In this document: positions 1-7,911 of the stretch, in pieces
Position numbering within the stretch: the first letter of the stretch is position 1
Layout: the number at the start of each line of letters is the position of its first letter
Assembly (NCBI RefSeq): GCF_000215705.1
Contig: NC_015677.1
Span: forward strand, 1,500,001-1,564,000
Origin: Ramlibacter tataouinensis TTB310
Lineage (GTDB): Bacteria > Pseudomonadota > Gammaproteobacteria > Burkholderiales > Burkholderiaceae_C
Length of the DNA: 64,000 nucleotides
Reading direction: 5' to 3'
Position numbers and translations under genes: made by a program
Notes under the pieces: generated by a model
What the model was told of the DNA's origin: nothing
Database searches by the model: none
Seen by the model: the letters and a program-made list of their open reading frames with translations, nothing else

Positions 1-40
1 TGCCGGTGGAGGCGCCGGTGACGAGGATGACGGAGGGCAT
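1..40 (-). CDS. SDR-family oxidoreductase, N-terminal fragment cut by the window edge
   Basis: Reading the minus strand from an ATG at 38-40 gives MPSVILVTGASTG, the first beta strand and glycine-rich NAD(P)-binding turn (TGxxxGxG) of a classical short-chain dehydrogenase/reductase. Only 13 residues are inside the window, so substrate cannot be judged. It lies 14 bp downstream of the SDR gene at 55-801 on the same strand and is probably co-transcribed with it. The family call rests on the TGASTG motif alone; a full-length SDR beyond the edge is the expected continuation. Confidence 0.6.
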   Translation of the reverse strand, partial: MPSVILVTGASTG

Positions 41-54
41 GGGGATGTCCTCGT

Positions 55-801
55 TCACACCAGCCCGCCGTTGGCGCGCAGCGTCTGCCCGTTGATCCAG
101 CCGGCCGCCGGGCTGGCCAGGAAGGCGACGGCCTGCGCGATGTCCTCCGGCGTGCCCAAGCGCTCCAGCGGCGCCGCCTTGGCCAGGCGCTCGACCGCTT
201 CCGGGCTCTTGCCGTCCAGGAACAGCGCGGTGGCGGTGGGCCCGGGCGCCACCGCATTGACGGTGATGCGGCGGCCGCGCAGCTCCTTGGCCATGATGTG
301 GGTGAAGGTCTCGATCGCGCTCTTGGTCGCGGCGTACACCGCGTAGCCGGGCAGAGCCAGGCCGATCACGCTGCTGGACAGGTTGACGATGCGCCCGCCC
401 GGCTGCAGCCGCCGCGCCGCCTCCCGCAGGGTGTTGAAGCTGCCCTTGACGTTGATGGCGAACAGGCGGTCAAAGGTGGCGTCGTCGGTGTCGGCCAGGT
501 GCGGCAGCGCGCCCGGCATCACGCCCGCGTTGTTGACCAGCACGTCGATGCGGTCCCAGGCCTGCTGCGCCCGGTCGAACAGCGCGCGCGCCGCGGCCGG
601 GTCGGCCACGTCGGCCTGCACGGCGATGGCCCGGCCGCCGTTCTTCTCGATGTCGGCGACCACGGCCGCGGCGTCGTCGGCGCGGCCGGCATAGTTGACG
701 ACCACGGCGTAGCCGTCGGCGGCGAGGCGGCGGGCGATGGCGGCGCCGATGCCGCGCGACGCGCCGGTGACGATGGCGACCTGGGTGGGGGTGGGTGTCA
801 T
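55..801 (-). CDS. Short-chain dehydrogenase/reductase (SDR), FabG-like
   Basis: A 248-residue classical SDR, the usual family length, expected to be a cytoplasmic NAD(P)-dependent oxidoreductase with a Rossmann fold. Visible motifs are TGASRGIG at residues 12-19 (cofactor binding), NNAG at 90-93, the Ser 142-144 cluster and the catalytic Y156-x3-K160, followed by the PGPTAT cofactor loop. All catalytic residues are present. The ATG at 801 has an AAGGAG ribosome binding site just upstream. It is divergent from a LysR regulator (start 931) across a 129-bp gap containing a dyad, so LysR control is likely. Substrate is unknown; many relatives are annotated 3-oxoacyl-ACP reductase without evidence. 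Confidence 0.9.
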   Translation of the reverse strand: MTPTPTQVAIVTGASRGIGAAIARRLAADGYAVVVNYAGRADDAAAVVADIEKNGGRAIAVQADVADPAAARALFDRAQQAWDRIDVLVNNAGVMPGALPHLADTDDATFDRLFAINVKGSFNTLREAARRLQPGGRIVNLSSSVIGLALPGYAVYAATKSAIETFTHIMAKELRGRRITVNAVAPGPTATALFLDGKSPEAVERLAKAAPLERLGTPEDIAQAVAFLASPAAGWINGQTLRANGGLV

Positions 802-821
802 GCGGGAACTCCTTGCGAATC

Positions 822-841
822 GAATGGCGATGGGCCCATTC
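822..841. promoter_or_regulatory. Candidate LysR operator: dyad GAATGG-N8-CCATTC
   Basis: A perfect 6-bp inverted repeat (GAATGG at 822-827, CCATTC at 836-841, 8-bp spacer) sits between the divergent SDR gene and the LysR gene. LysR regulators usually bind interrupted dyads in exactly this position. The site does not contain a clean T-N11-A core, so the assignment is an inference from position and symmetry. Confidence 0.35.
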
Positions 842-930
842 TTCGGTGGATGGCCGCGCGGATAAATGGCCTAGGATTGCCATCACCGTCCAAGCGGCGC
901 CAACAATCCAGACCCGAAGAACCCAGGCAC

Positions 931-1827
931 GTGGACCGACTCACCGCCATGCGGGTGCTCATCCGCGTCGTCGAACTGGGCAGCTTCACCAAGGCCGCCG
1001 ACGACCTGCAGCTGCCGCGCGCCACCGTCACCCATGCCGTGCAGCAGCTGGAGCAGCGCCTGGGCACGCGCCTGCTGCATCGCACGACCCGGCATGTCGG
1101 TGCCACCCCGGACGGCGAGGCCTATTACCAGCGCTGCGTGCGCCTGCTGGCCGACCTGGAGGAGGCGGAGTCGGCCTTCGGCGGCGAGGCGGCCCAGCCG
1201 CGCGGCAAGCTGCGCGTGGACCTGCAGGGCACGCTGGCCCGGCATTTCGTGCTGCCGGTGATCGGCGACTTCTTCGAGCGCCATCCGCTGGTCGAGCTGG
1301 AGATCGGCATGGGCGACCGGCTGGTCGACCTGGTGCGCGAGGGGGTGGACTGCGTGCTGCGCGCGGGCGAGCTGGCCGACTCCAGCATGGTGGCCCGGCG
1401 GGTGGCGCTGCTGCAGCAGGTGACCTGCGCCAGCGGCGAGTACCTGCGCCGGCATGGGGTGCCGGAAACGCTGGACGACCTGCGCCGGCACCAGGCAGTC
1501 AACTTCTTGTCCACGCGCACCGGCAAGGTCATGCCCTTCGAGTTCCTGGAGGGCGGCACCGAGCGCCGGGTGCAGCTGAAGGGGCCGGTGTCGGTGAGCG
1601 ATGCCGAAGCCTATGTGGCCTGCAGCGCCGCGCACCTGGGGCTGATCCAGCTACCGCGCTACCACGTGGCGGCCCGGCTGGACGAGGGCAGCCTGCGCGA
1701 GGTGCTGCCGGACATGCGCCCGGCGCCGCTGCCGGTGTCGGTGCTCTATGCGAACCAGCGCCAGCTGGCACCCCGGGTGCGGGTGTTCGTGGACTGGCTG
1801 GCGGAGGTGATGGGCAAGGCGCGCTAG
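931..1827 (+). CDS. LysR-family transcriptional regulator
   Basis: A 298-residue regulator if started at the GTG at 931 (ATG at 949 is the alternative). Residues about 5-62 form the LysR winged helix-turn-helix (FTKAADDLQLPRATVTHAVQ, then LGTRLLHRTTR), followed by a linker helix and a periplasmic-binding-protein-like effector domain from about residue 91 to the end. The open frame extends further upstream without homology to LysR, so a longer start is rejected. It is divergent from the SDR gene at 55-801, the usual arrangement for a LysR protein controlling its neighbour. Its stop codon overlaps the stop of the convergent small gene at 1824-2093. Ligand unknown. Confidence 0.9.
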   Translation: MDRLTAMRVLIRVVELGSFTKAADDLQLPRATVTHAVQQLEQRLGTRLLHRTTRHVGATPDGEAYYQRCVRLLADLEEAESAFGGEAAQPRGKLRVDLQGTLARHFVLPVIGDFFERHPLVELEIGMGDRLVDLVREGVDCVLRAGELADSSMVARRVALLQQVTCASGEYLRRHGVPETLDDLRRHQAVNFLSTRTGKVMPFEFLEGGTERRVQLKGPVSVSDAEAYVACSAAHLGLIQLPRYHVAARLDEGSLREVLPDMRPAPLPVSVLYANQRQLAPRVRVFVDWLAEVMGKAR

Positions 1828-2093
1828 TCCGCCGGGGGCCGGGTAGCCTGGTTCAACCACTGGGCTTCGCGCTCCGCCGCACGTTGTTCCGCCAGGGCGG
1901 CCAGCTCCTCGAAGAGCTTCTGGCATTGCGCTTCCTGGGCGCCGATCTGCGCGCCCAGGTGGGCGGCCTCGGGGCTGGCGCCCAGCTGTCCCCCGCCGAC
2001 CTGGCTGGCGAAGGTGCCGCGCAGGTTGCCGAGCTGCGCCCGGGCACTCACCCATGCGTCGAAGGCGGCGGCAAGCCTGTCGTCCAGGTTCAT
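1824..2093 (-). CDS. Small hypothetical protein, probably iron-regulated
   Basis: An 89-residue, mostly helical, Ala/Gln/Glu-rich protein beginning MNLDDRL; I do not recognise a family. No signal peptide or membrane segment is visible, and the pattern suggests amphipathic or coiled-coil helices (residues about 30-80). An ATG eight codons upstream (2117) is possible, but the 2093 start is preferred because the extra residues look like untranslated leader. A Fur-box-like palindrome lies 32 bp upstream of this start, on the promoter side. Its TAG stop overlaps the TAG of the convergent LysR gene. Coding status is supported by codon periodicity and the upstream operator; function unknown. Confidence 0.6.
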   Translation of the reverse strand: MNLDDRLAAAFDAWVSARAQLGNLRGTFASQVGGGQLGASPEAAHLGAQIGAQEAQCQKLFEELAALAEQRAAEREAQWLNQATRPPAD

Positions 2094-2124
2094 CGGGTGG
2101 GCCCGCGCACAGGGCACGGTGTAC

Positions 2125-2143
2125 TTGAGAATGGTTCTCGATT
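2125..2143. promoter_or_regulatory. Fur-box-like operator
   Basis: TTGAGAATGGTTCTCGATT contains the perfect inverted repeat GAGAA-TGG-TTCTC (2127-2139). This closely resembles the betaproteobacterial Fur consensus (xATGAGAATGATTCTCATT). It stands 32 bp before the small gene starting at 2093 and about 174 bp before the small plus-strand gene at 2317. Assignment to Fur is by motif only. Confidence 0.6.
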
Positions 2144-2316
2144 TGAACAGAGTATCCCTCTGGCTTCATAGGCTGGTCACAAAATCGCAACCTAAAGCAG
2201 CTTCTGCTTGTCCTACACGCATGCGCTCTCGTCCTACAGCGCCGTCGGCGTTCGCTGCCTAGATTGCCCTGCAACGGCATTCGTCGCCGTTGCAGTACAG
2301 GTCCCAGAGACGAGCC

Positions 2317-2502
2317 ATGCACCAATCTCCCCAGAAAGAATTGCCCGGCCGGCGCGAGAAGTACGCTGAGTTCGACCCCGGTGATGCGCAGGCCGAGCGC
2401 CGCCTCTACCGCGGCATGCAGCCCAAGGCCCGCAAGTTCTCGCTGCGCGACGAGCCGCCGCAGCGCGAGGCCCGCGCCGGCGGCAAGTCCTCGCGCGGCT
2501 GA
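2317..2502 (+). CDS. Small highly charged hypothetical protein
   Basis: A 61-residue protein (MHQSPQKELPGRREKYAEF...) rich in Arg, Lys, Glu and Pro with no hydrophobic segment, so soluble and possibly disordered or nucleic-acid binding. The ATG at 2317 is preceded by an AGAGACGAG stretch that can serve as a weak ribosome binding site; an in-frame ATG at 2290 is less likely. It ends 44 bp before the pseudouridine synthase gene on the same strand. No family recognised. Confidence 0.5.
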   Translation: MHQSPQKELPGRREKYAEFDPGDAQAERRLYRGMQPKARKFSLRDEPPQREARAGGKSSRG

Positions 2503-2546
2503 TCCGCCAGGCGCCCGGTGCGCCCGGGCTTGCGATACTGCAGCGC

Positions 2547-3272
2547 ATGCAGCTGCAGGACATCCTTTTTTCCCAAGGCTTCGGCACGCGGCGCGTCTGC
2601 GCCGGGCTGGTCCAGCAGGGCCGGGTCGAGGTCGGCGGCCAAGCGTGCACCGACGCCACGGCGCAGTTCGAGCCTGAAGGGCTGAGCTTCTCGGTGCAGG
2701 GGGTGCCCTGGACCTACCACCGCCTGGCCTACCTCATGCTCCACAAGCCGGCCGGCTTCGAGTGCTCGCAGCGCCCGTCGGCCCATCCCAGCATCTACAC
2801 CCTGCTGCCGGCGCCGCTGCGCCAGCGGCCGAACAAGGGGAACGTGCCGGGCGTGCAGGCCATCGGCCGGCTGGACCAGGACACCACCGGACTGCTGCTG
2901 CTCACGGACGACGGCGCCTTCATGCACCGCATGGCCTCGCCGCGCCACCACGTGCCCAAGGTCTACGAAGTGGGGCTGCGCCACCCGGCGACCGCCGCCA
3001 TGGCCGGCCGGCTGCTCGAAGGCGTGGTGCTGGACGACGGTCCCAAGCCGGTGCGCGCGGCGGCTTGCGAGGTGGTGGCCGAGCGCCGCCTCCACCTGAC
3101 GCTCACCCAGGGCAAGTACCACCAGGTCAAGCGCATGGTCGCGGCCGTGGGCAACCGGGTCGAGACGCTGCACCGCTCGCGCATCGGCGCCCTGGCGCTG
3201 CCGGACGACCTGGCGCCGGGGGCCTGGCGCTGGCTCACGCCGCAGGACCTGGCGGCGCTGCAGCCGGACTGA
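2547..3272 (+). CDS. rsuA: 16S rRNA pseudouridine synthase, RsuA/RluE family
   Basis: A 241-residue RNA-modifying enzyme converting a uridine of rRNA to pseudouridine. Residues about 1-48 form an S4-like RNA-binding domain (ILFSQGFGTRRVCAGLVQQGRVEVGG). The catalytic domain has the MLHKPAGF strand (64-71) and the diagnostic GRLDQDTTGLLLLT motif (107-120), in which Asp110 is the catalytic aspartate, then KxYEV and the GKYHQVKRM motif. Length and S4 plus catalytic layout match RsuA, which modifies U516 in E. coli 16S rRNA, but RluE/RluF-type specificity cannot be excluded from sequence alone. It stands alone, convergent with the hydrolase at 3285. Confidence 0.88.
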   Translation: MQLQDILFSQGFGTRRVCAGLVQQGRVEVGGQACTDATAQFEPEGLSFSVQGVPWTYHRLAYLMLHKPAGFECSQRPSAHPSIYTLLPAPLRQRPNKGNVPGVQAIGRLDQDTTGLLLLTDDGAFMHRMASPRHHVPKVYEVGLRHPATAAMAGRLLEGVVLDDGPKPVRAAACEVVAERRLHLTLTQGKYHQVKRMVAAVGNRVETLHRSRIGALALPDDLAPGAWRWLTPQDLAALQPD

Positions 3273-3284
3273 AGGAAGATGGGG

Positions 3285-4058
3285 TCAGGGAAGGTCGGCC
3301 AGGAAGCGGACGATGTGCCCGGTCGTGGCCTGGGCCTGGTCCTTGTGCGGCGAATGGCCACAGGCCGGCAGCTGGACCTTCTCGAAGGGCCCTTGCGTCG
3401 GCGCGATCTCGTCGATCTGCCGCAGCGTTCCATAGGGATCGTCCAGGCCTTGCAGGGCCAGCACCGGCGCGGCGATGCGCCGGCACTCGGCTCGGATGTC
3501 GAAGGCCCGGAAGCGCGGGTCCAGCCAGATGTCGTTCCATTGCCAGAACGCGTTGTCCACGTCGGCATGGAACCGGGACAGCCGCTCGCGCAGCCCGCCC
3601 GACTCGAAGGCTTCACGCGCCTGCTCGATCGAGCGCACGGAAATGTCTTCCACGATCACATGCGGCGCCATCACCACGCAGGCGCTCACCGGGAAGTGGC
3701 TGGCGTGCAGCAGGGCGATGCTGCCGCCGTCCGAATGGCCCAGCAGGACCGGATCTTCCACGTCCAGCTCGTCCAGCAGCGCCGGCAGCACCTCCAGCGC
3801 CTCGCGGTGCAGGTAGTCCGGTTGCAGGCGGCCGGTACCGCGCACGTCGGGCACCGGGTCGGAGCCGCCGTAGCCGCGGCGCGAGTAGACGATGCCTTCG
3901 CGGCCGCAGGCCTGGCACAGCCGCGCCGGCCAGTCGCGCCACATGGCCACCGAGCCCAGGCCCTCATGCAGGAAAACCAGGGGCGCCCGCGGTCGGCCGG
4001 AGCCCGCCTTCAGGCGTTGTACCTCGATTTCCACGCCGCCGACGTCGATCCGTTCCAT
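3285..4058 (-). CDS. Alpha/beta hydrolase
   Basis: A 257-residue alpha/beta-hydrolase-fold enzyme starting MERIDVGG. Motifs are the HEGLG oxyanion strand (31-35), the nucleophile elbow GHSDG (Ser109), a late acid strand (LQGLDDPYGT) and the catalytic His in ACGHSPHKD near residue 235. The catalytic triad is complete. The HEGLG variant, where most relatives have HGxxG, is typical of a subgroup annotated only as hydrolases or esterases. No signal peptide, so cytoplasmic. It is divergent from the beta-propeller gene at 4126. Substrate unknown. Confidence 0.85.
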   Translation of the reverse strand: MERIDVGGVEIEVQRLKAGSGRPRAPLVFLHEGLGSVAMWRDWPARLCQACGREGIVYSRRGYGGSDPVPDVRGTGRLQPDYLHREALEVLPALLDELDVEDPVLLGHSDGGSIALLHASHFPVSACVVMAPHVIVEDISVRSIEQAREAFESGGLRERLSRFHADVDNAFWQWNDIWLDPRFRAFDIRAECRRIAAPVLALQGLDDPYGTLRQIDEIAPTQGPFEKVQLPACGHSPHKDQAQATTGHIVRFLADLP

Positions 4059-4125
4059 CGCAGGGATGTTACGTGATGGCTCAGGCGGCCGGGTACACTC
4101 TCGCGCCGCCGCCCTGAGGTTTGCC

Positions 4126-5178
4126 GTGACCCGTTTTCTGCGTTCAATCGCCCTCGCGCTGGGACTCGGGGCCGTGCTGGCCGCCGCCGCCCAGCCCGCC
4201 CCCCCGGCCGCGCCCCTGGCGCTGCCTGCCGCCTCGTCCACCGCGCCCATCGCGCCGCCTGCCGCATCGCCGGCGGCGCCCATCTTCGTGCTCAATTCGC
4301 TGGATGCCAGCGTCAGCGTGATCGACCCGGTGAGCTGGGCCGAGGTCAAGCGCCTGCCCACCGGCAAGGAGCCGCACCACCTGTACCTGACGCCGGACGA
4401 GAAGTCGGTGATCGTGGCCAACGCGGGGGCCGATTCGCTGACCTTCATCGATCCCCGGACCGCCGAGGTGCAGCGCACCGTGCGCGGCGTGATGGACCCC
4501 TACCACCTGCGCTTCTCGCCGGACATGAAGTGGTTCGTCACCGCGGCCAACCGGCTCAACCATGTCGACGTCTACCGCTGGGACGGCAGCAACATGCAGC
4601 TGGCCAAGCGCATCCCCACCGGCCGCACCCCCAGCCACATGTGGATCGACAGCCGCAGCACCACGGCCTACGTGTCCATGCAGGACAGCGACGAGCTGGT
4701 GGCCATCGACCTGGCGACCCAGACCCTGAAGTGGCGGGTGGCCACGGGCTCGCTGCCGGCCGACGTGTACGGCACGCCGGACGATCGCCGGCTGCTGGTG
4801 GGCATGACCGGCGGCGACACGGTCGAGGTATGGGACGTGAGCGGGAACTCGCCCCGGCTGGAGCGCAAGGTCAAGACAGGCGCCGGCGCGCACGCGTTCC
4901 GGGCGGCCGGCGACAGGCGCCACGTCTTCGTCAGCAACCGCGTGGCCAACACCATCGCCAAGATCGACCTGGAGAGCATGGCCGTGGTCGACAGCTATGC
5001 GGCGCCGGGCGGCCCGGACTGCATCGAGGTGATGGCCGGCGGCAAGCTGCTGCTGGTCACCTCGCGCTGGGCCAAGCGGCTGACCGTGATCGACACCGAG
5101 ACCAAGGCGGTGGTGCGCCAGGTGCCCGTGGGCAAGTCGCCGCACGGCGTGTGGACGCTGGACCACGCGCCGCGCTGA
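4126..5178 (+). CDS. Secreted YVTN-type beta-propeller protein
   Basis: A 350-residue protein if started at the GTG at 4126. Residues 1-23 (VTRFLRSIALALGLGAVLAAAAQ) are a signal peptide, followed by an Ala/Pro-rich linker to about residue 50. The rest is a run of 40-45-residue propeller blades with repeated patterns such as VSVIDPVSWAEVKRLPTGKEPHHL and LTVIDTETKAVVRQVPVGKSPHGVW, as in YVTN/NHL surface-layer and cytochrome D1-like proteins. Likely periplasmic and used for binding rather than catalysis. Thirteen bp separate it from the polysaccharide-deacetylase-like gene, suggesting one transcript. Earlier in-frame codons lack a signal peptide and are rejected. Confidence 0.8.
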   Translation: MTRFLRSIALALGLGAVLAAAAQPAPPAAPLALPAASSTAPIAPPAASPAAPIFVLNSLDASVSVIDPVSWAEVKRLPTGKEPHHLYLTPDEKSVIVANAGADSLTFIDPRTAEVQRTVRGVMDPYHLRFSPDMKWFVTAANRLNHVDVYRWDGSNMQLAKRIPTGRTPSHMWIDSRSTTAYVSMQDSDELVAIDLATQTLKWRVATGSLPADVYGTPDDRRLLVGMTGGDTVEVWDVSGNSPRLERKVKTGAGAHAFRAAGDRRHVFVSNRVANTIAKIDLESMAVVDSYAAPGGPDCIEVMAGGKLLLVTSRWAKRLTVIDTETKAVVRQVPVGKSPHGVWTLDHAPR

Positions 5179-5191
5179 AGGGGGCGGATCC

Positions 5192-5983
5192 ATGCGCGCC
5201 TGGCTCGCCCTTGCCCTGGTGGCCGTCTGCGGGCTGCCGGCGCGGGCGGCCGCGCCGGGCGGCTGCGGCAAGCCGCTGTACCTGACCTTCGACACCGGCC
5301 ACATGGAGGTCGCGCCGCTGGTCGCCGATGTCCTGGCGCGCCAGCAGGTGAAGGCCACCTTCTTCGTGGCCAACGAGCGCACCAAGGAGGGCGACGGCAG
5401 CCTGGGCGCGCACTGGGCGCCGTGGTGGAAGGCGCGCGCGGCCGAGGGCCACGAGTTCGCCTCCCACACCTGGGACCATGCCTACTGGCGCGCCGACCTG
5501 CCGGGCGTGGAGCCGCGCTTTCGCGTCCGCCCCTCGGCCGGCGCCTTCGCCGGGCGCGAGTTCACCTGGGACGCGGCCCAGTACTGCGAACAGATCGCCC
5601 ACGCGGCCGAGCGCATCGCCGACCACACGGGCAAGAAGGCGCTGCCGCTGTTCCGCGCCCCGGGCGGCAAGACCTCGCCGCGGCTGCTGGCCGCGGCGCG
5701 CAACTGCGGCTGGGCCCACGTGGGCTGGTCGCCGGCCGGCTTCCTGGGCGACGAGCTGCCCAGCGAGAAGTTCAGCAACCAGGCGCTGCTGCGCCAGGCG
5801 CTGAAGGACATCCGCACCGGCGACATCCTGCTGGCGCATCTGGGCATCTGGTCGCGCAAGGATCCCTGGGCGCCGGCCGTGCTGGAGCCGTTGATCACGG
5901 GGCTGAAGCAGCGGGGCTTTTGCTTCCGCACCCTGCGCGACCATCCCGATTACGCCGGCTGGATCGCCGGGCGGGGCCGTTGA
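5192..5983 (+). CDS. Polysaccharide deacetylase-like (NodB/CE4 fold) exported protein
   Basis: A 263-residue protein with a signal peptide (residues 1-20, cleavage near ARAAA) and a NodB-homology domain. Visible CE4 motifs are YLTFDTG (30-36), the zinc-ligand pair in SHTWDH (His92, His96) and FRAPGGK (motif 3). Motif 1 reads D34-T35 where functional deacetylases have Asp-Asp; the second Asp is a metal ligand, so metal binding may be altered. The start has a GGGGGCGG-type upstream sequence and follows the propeller gene by 13 bp; the next gene begins 4 bp after its stop. Probably periplasmic cell-wall or exopolysaccharide modification; activity uncertain. Confidence 0.82.
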   Translation: MRAWLALALVAVCGLPARAAAPGGCGKPLYLTFDTGHMEVAPLVADVLARQQVKATFFVANERTKEGDGSLGAHWAPWWKARAAEGHEFASHTWDHAYWRADLPGVEPRFRVRPSAGAFAGREFTWDAAQYCEQIAHAAERIADHTGKKALPLFRAPGGKTSPRLLAAARNCGWAHVGWSPAGFLGDELPSEKFSNQALLRQALKDIRTGDILLAHLGIWSRKDPWAPAVLEPLITGLKQRGFCFRTLRDHPDYAGWIAGRGR

Positions 5984-5987
5984 CGCC

Positions 5988-6944
5988 ATGGGCTGGATCG
6001 AGGACCGTTTTTCGGCCGCCCAGCAATGGCTGTTCGAGGCCGCCGTGCAGCCGCTGCTGTTCGCGCTGGGGCTGGGCCAGCTGCTGGAGGACGGCTATGC
6101 CGCCACGGGCTGGCTGCTGGTGGGCCTGCTGCAGATCGCGGTCATGCTGGCGGTCTTCGCGCCGCTGCAGCGCTGGCGGCCGGTCGAGGCGGTGACCGAC
6201 CGCGCGGCGATCCGCACCGATATCGTCTACACCCTGGTGCACCGCCTGGGCCTGTTCCGGCTGGCGCTGTTCTTCAGCGTGGAGCCGCTGTTCGACGCGC
6301 TGTTCGGCGCCACGCGCGCGGCCGGCTGGGGCACCTGGCACCTGGACCAGCTCTGGCCCGGCGTCACCGACCTGGCCTGGGTCAGCTTCGCCATCTACCT
6401 GGTGGTGTTCGACTTCGCCGACTACTGGATCCACCGCGGCCAGCACGGCCTGCGCTGGTGGTGGAGCCTGCATGCGCTGCACCATTCGCAGCGGCAGATG
6501 ACCCTGTGGAGCGACAACCGCAACCACCTGCTGGACGACCTGCTGCGCGACAGCCTGCTGGTGCTGCTGGGCCAGATGATCGGCGTGGCGCCGGGGCAGT
6601 TCGTGGCCATCGTGGCCATCACCCAGCTCAGCGAGAGCCTGCACCATGCCAACCTGCGGCTGTGGTTCGGACGGGTGGGCGAGCGGCTGTGGGTCAGCCC
6701 GCGCTTCCACCGCCGACACCACAGCATCGGCATCGGTCACGAGAAGCACGGTCGGGGCACGCTGGGCGGCTGCAATTTCAGCGTGCTGCTGCCCTGGTGG
6801 GACCTGCTGTTTCGCACCGCCAATTTCGAGCTGCGCTACGATCCCACCGGCGTGCGCGACCAGGTCGAGCGTGGGCGCGATTACGGCCGGGGCTTTTGGT
6901 CGCAGCAGTGGCTGGGCCTCAAGCGCCTGGTCGGCCGGGCCTGA
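5988..6944 (+). CDS. Sterol desaturase / fatty acid hydroxylase-family membrane protein
   Basis: A 318-residue integral membrane di-iron protein. Hydrophobic segments lie at about 20-60, 85-105, 128-145 and 183-212. The family histidine clusters are complete: HRGQH (149-153), HALHH (162-166), His180 and HRRHH (241-245). This pattern coordinates the two irons in fatty acid hydroxylases and sterol desaturases, which use O2 and electrons from a partner. Bacterial members act on membrane lipids, hopanoids or carotenoids; the substrate here is unknown. It begins 4 bp after the deacetylase gene and ends 13 bp before the CinA-type gene, so is in the same transcript group. Confidence 0.85.
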   Translation: MGWIEDRFSAAQQWLFEAAVQPLLFALGLGQLLEDGYAATGWLLVGLLQIAVMLAVFAPLQRWRPVEAVTDRAAIRTDIVYTLVHRLGLFRLALFFSVEPLFDALFGATRAAGWGTWHLDQLWPGVTDLAWVSFAIYLVVFDFADYWIHRGQHGLRWWWSLHALHHSQRQMTLWSDNRNHLLDDLLRDSLLVLLGQMIGVAPGQFVAIVAITQLSESLHHANLRLWFGRVGERLWVSPRFHRRHHSIGIGHEKHGRGTLGGCNFSVLLPWWDLLFRTANFELRYDPTGVRDQVERGRDYGRGFWSQQWLGLKRLVGRA

Positions 6945-6957
6945 GATACTCGGGGCC

Positions 6958-7773
6958 ATGTCCCCGCCCGCCATCCCCGCATTCGGCCTCATCATCGTCG
7001 GCGACGAGATCCTCTCGGGCAAGCGCGCCGACAAGCACATGCCCAAGCTGATCGAGCTGCTGGCCGCGCGCGGACTGCAACTGGCCTGGGCCGAGTACGT
7101 GGGCGACTCGCCCGAGCGCATCACCGCCACGCTGCAGCGCGCGTTCGCCGGCGGCGACGTGGTGTTCTCCTGCGGCGGCATAGGCGCCACGCCGGACGAC
7201 CACACCCGCCAGTGCGCGGCGCGTGCGCTGGGCGTCGAGCTGGCGCTGCATCCCGAGGCCGAGGCCCTGATCCGCGAGCGCATGCAGGACGTGGCCCGGG
7301 AGCAGGGCGTGCCTTACGAGCCGGACCGCCCCGACAACATCCACCGCCTGAACATGGGCGTGTTCCCCCGGGACGCGGCCATCATCCCCAACCCGTACAA
7401 CAAGATCCCGGGCTTTGGCGTGCGCAACGTGCACTTCGTCCCCGGCTTTCCGGTGATGGCCTGGCCGATGATGGAGTGGGTGCTGGACCGGCACTACCGC
7501 CACCTGTTCCGCCAGCGGGCCTACCTGGAGAAGTCCGTCATCGTGTTCGGCGCCATGGAGGCGACGCTCACCCCGCTGATGGAGCAGATCGAGCGCGACC
7601 ATCCGCGGGTCAAGGTGTTCAGCCTGCCCAGCGTGGACCATCCCACCTACGGCCGCCACATCGACCTGGGGGTCAAGGGCGAGCCGGCCGCCGTCGAGCC
7701 GGCTTACGGGCAGCTGCTGGCCGGCCTGCGCCAGCACGTCGTCCAGCTCGGCCCCGAGTTGGTGCGAGAATGA
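6958..7773 (+). CDS. Competence/damage-inducible protein A-type (MoCF-binding domain) protein
   Basis: A 271-residue protein built on the molybdopterin-binding MogA/MoeA-like fold seen in the N-terminal half of Cin[20 protein letters not shown] (residues 8-26) and the [12 protein letters not shown] loop (about 66-77) are the family signatures. The C-terminal nicotinamide-nucleotide amidohydrolase domain of full CinA is absent, as in many proteobacterial stand-alone versions; ADP-ribose pyrophosphatase activity has been proposed for this domain. The ATG at 6958 follows the previous stop by 13 bp. Its own stop codon abuts the first NtrC-type site of the glnA promoter. Confidence 0.82.
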   Translation: MSPPAIPAFGLIIVGDEILSGKRADKHMPKLIELLAARGLQLAWAEYVGDSPERITATLQRAFAGGDVVFSCGGIGATPDDHTRQCAARALGVELALHPEAEALIRERMQDVAREQGVPYEPDRPDNIHRLNMGVFPRDAAIIPNPYNKIPGFGVRNVHFVPGFPVMAWPMMEWVLDRHYRHLFRQRAYLEKSVIVFGAMEATLTPLMEQIERDHPRVKVFSLPSVDHPTYGRHIDLGVKGEPAAVEPAYGQLLAGLRQHVVQLGPELVRE

Positions 7774-7774
7774 C

Positions 7775-7793
7775 GCGCACCTTTCGGGTGCGC
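7775..7793. promoter_or_regulatory. NtrC-type enhancer site 1 of glnA
   Basis: Perfect inverted repeat GCGCACC-TTTCG-GGTGCGC, matching the NtrC consensus core GCACC-N5-GGTGC. Its centre (7784) is about 154 bp upstream of the predicted glnA transcription start, comparable to the enhancer distance in enteric glnA. The ntrC gene itself lies 3.4 kb downstream. Confidence 0.7.
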
Positions 7794-7803
7794 CAGAGAT
7801 TTG

Positions 7804-7818
7804 GCACCGCCGTGGTGC
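7804..7818. promoter_or_regulatory. NtrC-type enhancer site 2 of glnA
   Basis: Second copy of GCACC-N5-GGTGC, with spacer GCCGT, centred at 7811, 27 bp from site 1 and about 127 bp upstream of the predicted start. Paired sites allow cooperative binding of NtrC oligomers. Confidence 0.7.
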
Positions 7819-7911
7819 GGTTGCCGTACCCCGCAGCCGGGCTGCCGTAAGAAATCTGCTCAACATCAGGGACAATGCCGCGCTTTGCGGGCGCGGTCAT
7901 GCACCAGCTTT

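Noticed and set aside
7802-7820. A second sigma-54-like promoter (TGGCACC...GGTGC) upstream of glnA
   Set aside because: The GG and GC elements are not at the required 12-bp spacing; the sequence is better explained as an NtrC site.
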